Origin: Gemmatimonadota bacterium
GTDB taxonomy: Bacteria; Gemmatimonadota; Gemmatimonadetes; Longimicrobiales; Gaopeijiaceae
Length of the DNA stretch: 19,952 nucleotides
Direction: 5' to 3'
NCBI GenBank assembly: GCA_030550695.1
Contig: JAUQOX010000024.1
Span: 1-19,952 of the forward strand
The position numbers and the translations under genes are program-made. The notes under the pieces were generated by a model. That model had not been told where the DNA came from and did no database searches. It saw only the letters and a program-made list of their open reading frames with translations. This document shows, piece after piece, positions 1-6,258 of the stretch; position 1 is the first letter of the stretch; each line of letters opens with the position of its first letter.

Positions 1-155
1 CGCCACGGCGCGTCGAGGGCGAATCCCCACAGCGCCGCGCCGCCCAACACCAGCCAGATCAAAGCGAACAGCGCGTGATGCACCCAGCGCCAGCCACGCG
101 TGCTCACCCAACCCAGACTGATGCTCACGCCCAGCGCCGATGTGCCCGCACACCC
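1..155. other. Compositionally distinct left end; possible chimeric junction
   Basis: The first ~155 bases are rich in GCG and CGC triplets, whereas the rest of the window favours GCC, GGC, GGG and CCC. They interrupt the carboxyltransferase homology without introducing a stop. On the minus strand, in a different frame from the carboxylase, they encode a membrane-like segment (TRGWRWVHHALFALIWLVLG followed by further hydrophobic residues) with no resemblance to a carboxyltransferase. This looks like sequence joined from elsewhere, either an assembly artefact at a contig end or a true recombination point. The exact joint cannot be placed better than about 130-160. Confidence 0.4.
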
Positions 156-420
156 CGCCAACCACCACCCCCGCCCCCGGCGCCTCCCCCCCGTAACGGT
201 CGTAGGCCACCAGGAGGCCCAACTCCACCCAAGGGCTGTCGCGGTCCAGCAGAAGCGCAATGCGCTCCCGGGCCGTGAGCTTTCCCTGCTCGTGTTGCCG
301 GCGGATCTTGTCCTCCCCACCCCCTTCCCGCAGGCGGGCCCTGAGGTCCAGAAGCTCCCGGGCCAAGAGCCTCAGGCGGCTCTCCCCCTTGGGGCCCGAA
401 CCAGAGATGACCGTCTCCAC
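1..420 (-). CDS. Acyl-CoA carboxylase carboxyltransferase (beta) subunit, N-terminal fragment
   Basis: This is the N-terminal part of a biotin-dependent acyl-CoA carboxylase beta subunit (propionyl-, methylcrotonyl- or acetyl-CoA type), which transfers carboxyl groups from carboxybiotin to an acyl-CoA. Read from a GTG at 420, the frame gives an Arg/Leu-rich helix, then QHEQGKLTARERIALLLD at about residues 42-59, then YGGEAPGAGVVVG at 76-88; both are hallmark N-terminal motifs of the family. Similarity stops near base 157. The frame stays open to base 1, but the expected VANDATVKGG-like region does not appear. An ATG at 440-438 overlaps the previous gene's stop (TGATG) but runs into a stop after five codons because it is followed by G7; eight Gs would put it in this frame. 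The start is therefore either GTG 420 or a frameshifted ATG 440. Family assignment is firm for 157-420; substrate cannot be told. Confidence 0.75.
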   Translation of the reverse strand, partial: METVISGSGPKGESRLRLLARELLDLRARLREGGGEDKIRRQHEQGKLTARERIALLLDRDSPWVELGLLVAYDRYGGEAPGAGVVVGGVCGHIGAGREHQSGLGEHAWLALGASRAVRFDLAGVGRRGAVGIRPRRAVA

Positions 421-439
421 GATCAGCTCTGCCCCCCCA

Positions 440-862
440 TCAGGCCGGGGCCCGCTCCCGCTGGGCCGCCCAGTGTCGGATGTATTCCACCGCTTCCTGG
501 GTCGGGGTACCGGGCCCGAAGAGCCTCCCCACCCCCATGGCTTGAAGGGCCTTCATGTCCTCTTCGGGAATGATGCCTCCTCCGGTCAGGAGAACATCGT
601 CGGCGCCGGCTTCCCGCAAAAGCTCCAGAACCCGGGGGAAAAGGGTCATGTGGGCCCCCGAAAGGACCGACATGGCCACCACGTCCACATCCTCCTGGAT
701 GGCTGCGTTCACGATCATCTCAGGAGTCTGGTGGAGCCCCGTGTAGATGACCTCGAAACCTGCGTCCCGAAAGGCCGCGGCAATGACCTTGGCACCTCGG
801 TCATGACCGTCCAGCCCGGGCTTGGCCACCAGCACGCGGATTTTCCGAGCTTGCTCAGGCAT
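440..862 (-). other. Internally initiated B12-binding subunit (alternative product)
   Basis: Met246 of the HAD fusion lies exactly where free-standing mutase small subunits begin (MPEQARKIRVLVAKPGLDGH). It is preceded by GGAGG with a 6-nt spacer, better than the site in front of the full-length start. Translation from 862 would give a 140-residue cobalamin-binding protein of normal size for icmB/mcm small subunits. This is inferred from the sequence signal and family length; expression of the short form is untested. Confidence 0.55.
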
Positions 863-1597
863 CGGCTGCCTCCATGGGTTCTGCTTTTCGGGCACCCCCC
901 CTCGACGACCCGCTTCCCGTCCGGAAAGGTAGTCCGGCAACGCCGCCACGTTGGGAATCCTATCCACAGGATAGTCCAGACGGCCCAGGGGGTCCAGGAG
1001 AACGGTGTGGAGACCGGCCCGGCGGGCGCCCAGGACATCCACAGGGTAAAGGTCGCCCACGTAGAGGGACCGCTCCGGTTCCACCCCCATGCGCCGGCAG
1101 GCCCGCAGGAAGATCTCGGGGTCAGGCTTCTCGACGCCTTCCACGTGGGAGTCCAGGACGAACTCGAAGTAGGGAGCCAGCCCGGCCTCCCGGATGAGAC
1201 CCTCCACCCGCCCGTCGGCGTTGGAGATGACGGCCATGCGATAGCCCCGTCCCCGCAGGACCGCCAGGGCGGGACCGGTGGCCGGATCCACCCACGTCCA
1301 AAGGTGGTTCCTCTGGTGCTCCTGGCGAACCCGGCGGCTGACTTCTTCCAGCCGGTCCGCCGCAACGCCGCAACCCACGAACAGACGGACGAAGTACTCC
1401 CGCCAGATATGGTCCTCGGTTCCGGTCGCTCCTTCCTCGACCAACCTGGCCAGGGCCAGGCGCGCCTGGAACTCGCTTTCCCAAAACCGCTCTTCCGACG
1501 CCTCGGCGCCATGTTCCCGAAGGATGGGAAGAATGACTCGGGGATTGATGAAGATGAGGGTGTTCCCCGCGTCGAAGAAGATGGCGTCCAGATCCAT
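440..1597 (-). CDS. HAD-family hydrolase fused to acyl-CoA mutase B12-binding domain
   Basis: A 385-residue protein with two domains. Residues 1-235 are a class I HAD hydrolase: motif I DAGNTL at 9-14, motif II VISNADG at 123-129, motif III Lys157 (EKPDPEIF), motif IV GDLYPVD at 181-187. Motif I has Gly11 where phosphatases have the second, acid/base Asp. Residues 246-385 match the stand-alone small subunit or C-terminal cobalamin-binding domain of methylmalonyl/isobutyryl-CoA mutases, with the DxHxxG cobalt-ligand motif at D263-G-H265-D-R-G268 and the LSGAH and TGGGIIP signatures. The B12 part should pair with the large mutase subunit encoded just upstream. ATG 1597 is preceded by an AGGGGG purine run. 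The internal Met246 has its own strong ribosome-binding site, so a separate small subunit may be made from the same message. The fusion could be genuine or created by one missing G in the G7 run near 891-897. Confidence 0.85.
   Translation of the reverse strand: MDLDAIFFDAGNTLIFINPRVILPILREHGAEASEERFWESEFQARLALARLVEEGATGTEDHIWREYFVRLFVGCGVAADRLEEVSRRVRQEHQRNHLWTWVDPATGPALAVLRGRGYRMAVISNADGRVEGLIREAGLAPYFEFVLDSHVEGVEKPDPEIFLRACRRMGVEPERSLYVGDLYPVDVLGARRAGLHTVLLDPLGRLDYPVDRIPNVAALPDYLSGREAGRRGGVPEKQNPWRQPMPEQARKIRVLVAKPGLDGHDRGAKVIAAAFRDAGFEVIYTGLHQTPEMIVNAAIQEDVDVVAMSVLSGAHMTLFPRVLELLREAGADDVLLTGGGIIPEEDMKALQAMGVGRLFGPGTPTQEAVEYIRHWAAQRERAPA
869..873 (-). promoter_or_regulatory. Strong internal ribosome-binding site (GGAGG)
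   Basis: GGAGG is followed by CAGCCG and then ATG at 862. It lies inside the HAD reading frame, directly before the start of the B12-binding domain, and is the main evidence for independent translation of that domain. In a shifted frame the same stretch reads ATG GAG GCA GCC GAT GCC TGA, so the HAD gene would end overlapping the next start if one base were inserted upstream. Confidence 0.6.
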
Positions 1598-1657
1598 GGC
1601 CCCCCTGCCAAGAAGTGCTCACGACCGTTTTTCTCATCGCCCCATGACCCCGTCGCA

Positions 1658-1678
1658 ACCTGGGGGGCGGTCCCAGGT
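1658..1678 (-). repeat. 7-bp inverted repeat between mutase large subunit and HAD/B12 gene
   Basis: ACCTGGG (1658-1664) and CCCAGGT (1672-1678) form a perfect 7-bp stem with a 7-nt loop in the 130-nt intercistronic gap. No U-tract follows on the minus strand, so it is not a canonical intrinsic terminator. It could be an mRNA-stabilising or processing hairpin that sets the ratio of the two mutase subunits. Nothing else was recognised in this gap. Confidence 0.35.
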
Positions 1679-1727
1679 ACCCTTGCGGGAGCGGGCGGCC
1701 CATCTCGTCGCCCGGCAGTCCCTCGCC

Positions 1728-3449
1728 TCAGAAGAAGATGGGCTCTTGGTAGCGCCCGAACACCTGCTCCATGGCCTCCCGAATCTCGTAGAGGGTGCAA
1801 TAGGCCCTGGCGCAGTCCAGGATCGGCTCCACCAGGTTTTCGGAGCCCCGGGCTGCCGTCCGGAGACGGGCCAACGCCTCCGCCACCCGGGCCGGGTCCC
1901 GTTCGGCCCGGAGCCGGGCCAGGCGGGCCCGTTGCTTGGCCTCCACTTCGGGGGGGATCTTCAAGGTCTCGATTTCGATGGCCTCGGAGCCTTCGGTGAA
2001 GTCGTTCACCCCCACCACTTTGCGGAGCCCCGCTTCGATCTCCCGCTGCTGACGCAAGGCCGATTCGGCAATCCGCTTCTGGAACCAGCCCTCTTCGATT
2101 CCCCTCACCACCCCACCCAACTCCTCCACCTGCCGGAAGATCTCCTCGGCCTCGGCCTCCAGCTGGTTCGTCAGGGCTTCCACATAGTAGGAACCTGCCA
2201 GGGGGTCGATGGTGTTGGCCACCCCGGTCTCGTAGGCCAGGATCTGTTGGGTCCGCAGAGCGATCCGCACCGCCTTCTCGGTGGGGAGGGCCAGGGTTTC
2301 GTCCATGGAATTGGTATGGAGGGACTGGGTACCGCCCAGAACCGCCGCCAAGGCCTGATAGGCCACCCGAACGATATTGTTCTCGGGCTGCTGTGCCGTG
2401 AGGCTTACTCCCGCGGTCTGGGCGTGGGTCCTGAGGCGCCAGGACTCCGGGTTCCGGGCCCCGAACCTTTCCTTCATGTGCCGGGCCCAGATCCGCCGGG
2501 CTGCCCGGAACTTGGCCACTTCTTCGAAAAAGTCGTTGTGTACGTCAAAGAAGAAGGATAGACGCGGAGCGAAGCTGTCCACATCCAAGCCCCGAGCTAT
2601 TCCGCGACGCACATACTCGAAGCCGTTCACCAGCGTAAAAGCCAGCTCCTCCGCTGCGGTAGCTCCAGCCTCGCGGATATGATACCCGGATATGGAGATG
2701 GGGTTGTACTTCGGGGCGTACCGGCTGCACCATTCGAACATGTCCACGATGAGTCGGAGAGCCGGCTCGGGGGGGTAGATCCAAGCGTGCTGGGCCTGGT
2801 ACTCCTTCAAAATGTCGTTCTGGACCGTTCCCCGTAGGAGCTCCGGCCCTATCCCCTGCTTTTCCGCAGCCGCCACATAGAAGGCGAAGAGGATGATGGC
2901 GGGCCCGTTGATGGTCATGGAAACCGAGACCTCGTTCAGGGGGATCCCCTCGAACAAGGTCTCCATGTCGGCCAAGGAGGAAACGGCCACCCCACACACC
3001 CCCACTTCACCCAAGGACCGGGGGTGATCGGAATCGTACCCCATGAGGGTGGGAAAGTCGAAGGCGACGCTCAACCCGGTCTGTCCGTTGGCCAGGAGGT
3101 ACTTGTAGCGCCGGTTGGTTTCCTCGGCGGTGGCGAACCCGGCGAACTGTCGCATGGTCCAAAGGCGGGTCCGGTACATGGTGGTGTAGGGCCCCCGGGT
3201 GAAGGGGTACTCCCCCGGGAAGCCCAACTTGTCCAGATAACCGCCGTGGCCTGCCAGATCCAAAGGGGTGTACAGGGGCTCCACCTCCCGACCGGAGATG
3301 GAGCTGAAGAGGACCTCGTCCCTTTTGGGGATCCGCTCCCAGCCGGCTCGCCACCGTCCCAACTCATCCCGGAGGCGTTGGAGCTCCGCTTCCTTTTCTT
3401 CCAGTTGCCGGGCCAGTTCCTGTGCGTCAGGCAGGTTGCTCACCGTCAT
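1728..3449 (-). CDS. Cobalamin-dependent acyl-CoA mutase large subunit (isobutyryl-CoA mutase-like active site)
   Basis: Catalytic TIM-barrel subunit of the methylmalonyl/isobutyryl-CoA mutase family (573 residues from ATG 3449), lacking a B12-binding domain, which is encoded by the next gene. The family is clear from RGPYTTMYRTRLWTMRQFAGF at about residues 85-105 (split as RGPYTTMYRTR and LWTMRQFAGF), GLSVAFDFPTLMGYDSDHP, QNDILKEYQAQHAWIYPP and SISGYHIREAGAT; the His of SGYH is the conserved substrate-binding His244 equivalent. Against P. shermanii MCM, Tyr89 aligns with Phe102 (RQFAGF) and Arg207 with Gln220 (YQAQHAW). Phe/Gln is the pair known for isobutyryl-CoA mutase, so a carbon-skeleton rearrangement of a monoacid CoA is likelier than methylmalonyl-CoA. 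The frame opens with a GTG at 3476; ATG 3449 is preferred because AAGGGG lies 9 nt upstream, whereas ATG 3458 is too close to it. It overlaps the meaB stop by 23 nt, suggesting translational coupling. Confidence 0.93.
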   Translation of the reverse strand: MTVSNLPDAQELARQLEEKEAELQRLRDELGRWRAGWERIPKRDEVLFSSISGREVEPLYTPLDLAGHGGYLDKLGFPGEYPFTRGPYTTMYRTRLWTMRQFAGFATAEETNRRYKYLLANGQTGLSVAFDFPTLMGYDSDHPRSLGEVGVCGVAVSSLADMETLFEGIPLNEVSVSMTINGPAIILFAFYVAAAEKQGIGPELLRGTVQNDILKEYQAQHAWIYPPEPALRLIVDMFEWCSRYAPKYNPISISGYHIREAGATAAEELAFTLVNGFEYVRRGIARGLDVDSFAPRLSFFFDVHNDFFEEVAKFRAARRIWARHMKERFGARNPESWRLRTHAQTAGVSLTAQQPENNIVRVAYQALAAVLGGTQSLHTNSMDETLALPTEKAVRIALRTQQILAYETGVANTIDPLAGSYYVEALTNQLEAEAEEIFRQVEELGGVVRGIEEGWFQKRIAESALRQQREIEAGLRKVVGVNDFTEGSEAIEIETLKIPPEVEAKQRARLARLRAERDPARVAEALARLRTAARGSENLVEPILDCARAYCTLYEIREAMEQVFGRYQEPIFF

Positions 3450-4554
3450 GACCACCATCCCCTTCTTGGGAATCACGGAATTCCGGAGCCAGGATGCGCT
3501 CCACCAAGGCTTCCGCCAAAGAATAGGGAGTGTCCCTCCCCGCCAGGATCTCCTCCACCCCTTGGCGGAGGATCCTCTGGAGCTGGGGGCTTCCCCACAC
3601 CCGCCGGCGCACTTCCCGCTCCACCACGTCCCTCACCCGGTCCTGGGCCCTCTTGCGCCGCCGCTCCTCCAAGGTTCCGGAATCTTCGAGGTAGCGCCTA
3701 TGCTCCAGGATGGCCGCCAGCAGTTCCCTGACCCCCTCACCGGTGTTGGCCACGGTCTTGAGGACCGGGACCTTCCAATCCCGTCGAGCCTCCCGTCCCC
3801 CTTCCCCCCCCTCATCCGCCGGCTCGTGGGCCTTGGCCTTGCCCAAGCGCCGGAGGTCCACGCCGTGGTGGGCCGGCACGTCCCGCAGGGCCTCGCCTTC
3901 CTTGAGGTGGAGGGCCAGCTGAACGTCCCGGATCAGCCGGTCCGCCCCCGGGCGGTCCGCCTTGTTCACCACGAAAATGTCGGCGATCTCCATGAGCCCG
4001 GCCTTCATGGCCTGGATGGCATCCCCCGATTCCGGTACCAGGACCACCACCACGGTGTCCGCCGCCTTGGTGATCTCCAGCTCCGTCTGCCCCACCCCCA
4101 CCGTTTCCACCAACACCCAAGCAAACCCGAAGGCGTCCATCAGGTCCAGGACTTCCCGGGTGGTGGAGGCGAGTCCCCCCACCGAGCCCCGGGTGGCCAT
4201 GGAGCGGATGAAGATCCCCGGATCGGTGGCCAGCTCGTTCATGCGGATCCGGTCGCCCAGGAGCGCCCCTCCGGAAAAGGGGGAGGAAGGATCCACGGCC
4301 ACCACCCCCACCTCCTCCCCCTGCTCCCGAAGGGCCCGGGAAAGCGCCGCCACCAGGGAGGATTTTCCGGCCCCCGGGGGACCCGTGACCCCCACCCTTC
4401 GGGCGAAGCTGCGCTGGGAAAGAGCGTAGTGGAGGAACGTTTCGAACCCCGGCGCCTGATTCTCCACCAGGGAGATGGCCCTGGCCAGCCCCACCCGTTT
4501 CCCCAGCCGGAAGCGCTCCAGCAAGGCTCGATTCTCCAACGACAGGCCTCTCAT
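3427..4554 (-). CDS. meaB: MeaB-type G-protein chaperone of acyl-CoA mutase
   Basis: A P-loop GTPase (SIMIBI class, ArgK/MeaB family) that guards adenosylcobalamin loading into, and release of damaged cofactor from, acyl-CoA mutases. Residues visible in the 375-aa product: Walker A GPPGAGKS at 58-65, DPSSPFSGGALLGDRIRM at 88-105, ETVGVGQTE at 150-158 and the guanine-specificity motif NKAD at 197-200. A charged, low-complexity insertion occupies about 219-259 (Asp/Glu/Gly/Arg-rich), making it longer than typical ~330-residue homologues. ATG 4554 has GGAAGGA 8 nt upstream. It precedes and overlaps the mutase gene, the classic arrangement for a dedicated chaperone. Function is secure by family; the role of the insertion is unknown. 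Confidence 0.95.
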   Translation of the reverse strand: MRGLSLENRALLERFRLGKRVGLARAISLVENQAPGFETFLHYALSQRSFARRVGVTGPPGAGKSSLVAALSRALREQGEEVGVVAVDPSSPFSGGALLGDRIRMNELATDPGIFIRSMATRGSVGGLASTTREVLDLMDAFGFAWVLVETVGVGQTELEITKAADTVVVVLVPESGDAIQAMKAGLMEIADIFVVNKADRPGADRLIRDVQLALHLKEGEALRDVPAHHGVDLRRLGKAKAHEPADEGGEGGREARRDWKVPVLKTVANTGEGVRELLAAILEHRRYLEDSGTLEERRRKRAQDRVRDVVEREVRRRVWGSPQLQRILRQGVEEILAGRDTPYSLAEALVERILAPEFRDSQEGDGGHDGEQPA

Positions 4555-4596
4555 GAACTTCGTCCTTCCCCCGCCCCAGGGCCGGCGCGGGCCACG

Positions 4597-6258
4597 TCAA
4601 AAGAAGCGATCCTCCGGGCGAATACCCCGGGCGTGGCGTAAGGGGTTCTCCAACAGGTGTGTGGGGATGAAGAACGCCGAAACGAACAGCATGAGGGAGA
4701 TCCACAGGCCCAGGGCCAGAAGCCAGTAGTTCCGGAGGGCGAGGAAGAGCACCGCGCTGATCACCGCCGTGCCGGTGGCGAAGATGCTCAGGAGCACCCT
4801 TCGGGCCTGCAGGTGCAGAAACCGCTCCTGGCCCTGCACGTCGCGGGGGTGCATCCGAACCCGCAGCTCTTCCCGCTGGGCCCGGACCAGGAGATCCCGG
4901 ACCGACGCCAGGGTGGCCTGGGCTTCCACCAGGAAACCGCGGGCCAGGGCCAGGGGTTCCCGCCCGGTGGCCCGCTGAAGCTCCGGCCGGAGACGGCCCA
5001 CCACCCTCCGAAGGAGCCCGAGTCCGTCGAAGGCCGGGTCGTAGTGGTAGCCGATCCCCTCCAGGAGCACCGCGGTGCGGAAGAAGTACACCAGCTCCTG
5101 GGGGAGGAGCAGGGGCCAGGTGTAGAAGATGTCGTAGATGGCCGCCACGATCTCCTGGATCCGTTCCCTACCCGTCCCCCTGGCCCTCTCCATGATCTGC
5201 AGGATCTCGGTGGCCGCTTCCCTCACTTCCCCCCGGGACACTTCCGGGGAGATCATCCCCAGCTGGTACATTCCGTTGATGGTGGCCTCCAGATTCTCCC
5301 GCTCCACCGCCAGGGCCAGATTCAGGATGGCTTCCCGCGTCCAGCGGGGCACCCGCAGCACCATCCCCCAATCCAGGACCACCAGGGTTCCGTCGTCCTG
5401 GACCAGGATGTTCCCCGGGTGGGGATCGGCATGGAGGAAGCCGTCCACCATCATGGTGCGGAGGTAGAGGGCGGTCAGGGTTTCCAACAAGACCTGGATG
5501 TCCAGCGTCCCCCCCTGGATCCGATCGTGGAGGCGGTCGATCTTGGTCCCGGAGCAGTACTCCATGACCAGCACCCGCCGCCGGGTGAACCGCTCCAGGA
5601 CCTCCGGCACCCGCACCCGGGCTTCGCCGGCGAAGAAACGTCGGAACACCTCCATGTTCTCCGCTTCTTTGCGGAAGTCCATCTCCTCCTTCACCCGCAC
5701 GCTGAATTCCCGCACCAGGTTGGTGAGGGCTCGTACGTGGTGATTGGGGAAGAGGATGTTGAGCCAGAAGAGGACGCGGAAGGAGATGTCCAGATCCAGG
5801 GCTATGGCCTCCTCGACCCCCGGCCGAAGGACCTTCACCACCACTTCTTTGCCGTCCACCCTGGCCCGGTGGACCTGCCCGAGGCTGGCGGCAGCCAGGG
5901 GGACCGGCTCGAAATGCTCGAAAACCTTCTCCGGCTCCTGCCCCAGTTCATCCCGGAGGACCCCGGCGATCTGGTCCCAGGGGTGAGGCGGAACCTGGTC
6001 CTGGAGGGTGGAAATGGCGGAAAGGTAGGGCTCGGGGAGGATATCGGCCCGGGCGCTGAAGAGCTGGGCCAGCTTGATGAAGGTGGGCCCCAGGCCGCCC
6101 AGGGTCTCCGTGAGGCGCCGAGCCCTCCGCTCGTGGTGACGGGGGGTTCTGGGGGTCGGCGGGCCCAGGAGGATCCACCTGCGGCGATCCCGGAGAAAAG
6201 CCAACAGGAAGGGGAGAAGCCGGACGATGATGGCTGCGGTTCGGCGGGTGCGCCTCAT
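4597..6258 (-). CDS. UbiB/ABC1 (AarF) family atypical kinase, membrane-anchored
   Basis: A 553-residue member of the UbiB/ADCK atypical kinase-like family. Seen in order: the N-terminal KxGQ-type motif in GPTFIKLAQLFSARADILP (62-65 reads KLAQ, Ala in place of Gly), the Ala-rich nucleotide loop LAAASLGQVH (121-130), invariant Lys142 (VVVKVLRPG), HADPHPGN catalytic loop (276-283), LDWGM metal motif (295-299), and two C-terminal transmembrane helices within about 485-531. Family members act as ATPases aiding quinone or lipid biosynthesis at the membrane; the partner here is unknown, and no ubi or men genes are nearby. ATG 6258 overlaps the mgtE stop (ATGA); a longer frame extends upstream only as a shadow of mgtE. 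Called from family motifs; precise substrate not inferable. Confidence 0.9.
   Translation of the reverse strand: MRRTRRTAAIIVRLLPFLLAFLRDRRRWILLGPPTPRTPRHHERRARRLTETLGGLGPTFIKLAQLFSARADILPEPYLSAISTLQDQVPPHPWDQIAGVLRDELGQEPEKVFEHFEPVPLAAASLGQVHRARVDGKEVVVKVLRPGVEEAIALDLDISFRVLFWLNILFPNHHVRALTNLVREFSVRVKEEMDFRKEAENMEVFRRFFAGEARVRVPEVLERFTRRRVLVMEYCSGTKIDRLHDRIQGGTLDIQVLLETLTALYLRTMMVDGFLHADPHPGNILVQDDGTLVVLDWGMVLRVPRWTREAILNLALAVERENLEATINGMYQLGMISPEVSRGEVREAATEILQIMERARGTGRERIQEIVAAIYDIFYTWPLLLPQELVYFFRTAVLLEGIGYHYDPAFDGLGLLRRVVGRLRPELQRATGREPLALARGFLVEAQATLASVRDLLVRAQREELRVRMHPRDVQGQERFLHLQARRVLLSIFATGTAVISAVLFLALRNYWLLALGLWISLMLFVSAFFIPTHLLENPLRHARGIRPEDRFF

Noticed and set aside
260..1999. 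Long plus-strand open frame opposite the carboxylase, HAD/B12 and mutase genes
   Set aside because: Pro/Gly/His-rich shadow translation with no family motifs; it arises because GC-rich codons make few stops on the other strand, and it spans several real genes.
3450..3476. GTG start giving nine extra residues on the mutase large subunit
   Set aside because: The GTG has no ribosome site, whereas ATG 3449 has AAGGGG at good spacing.
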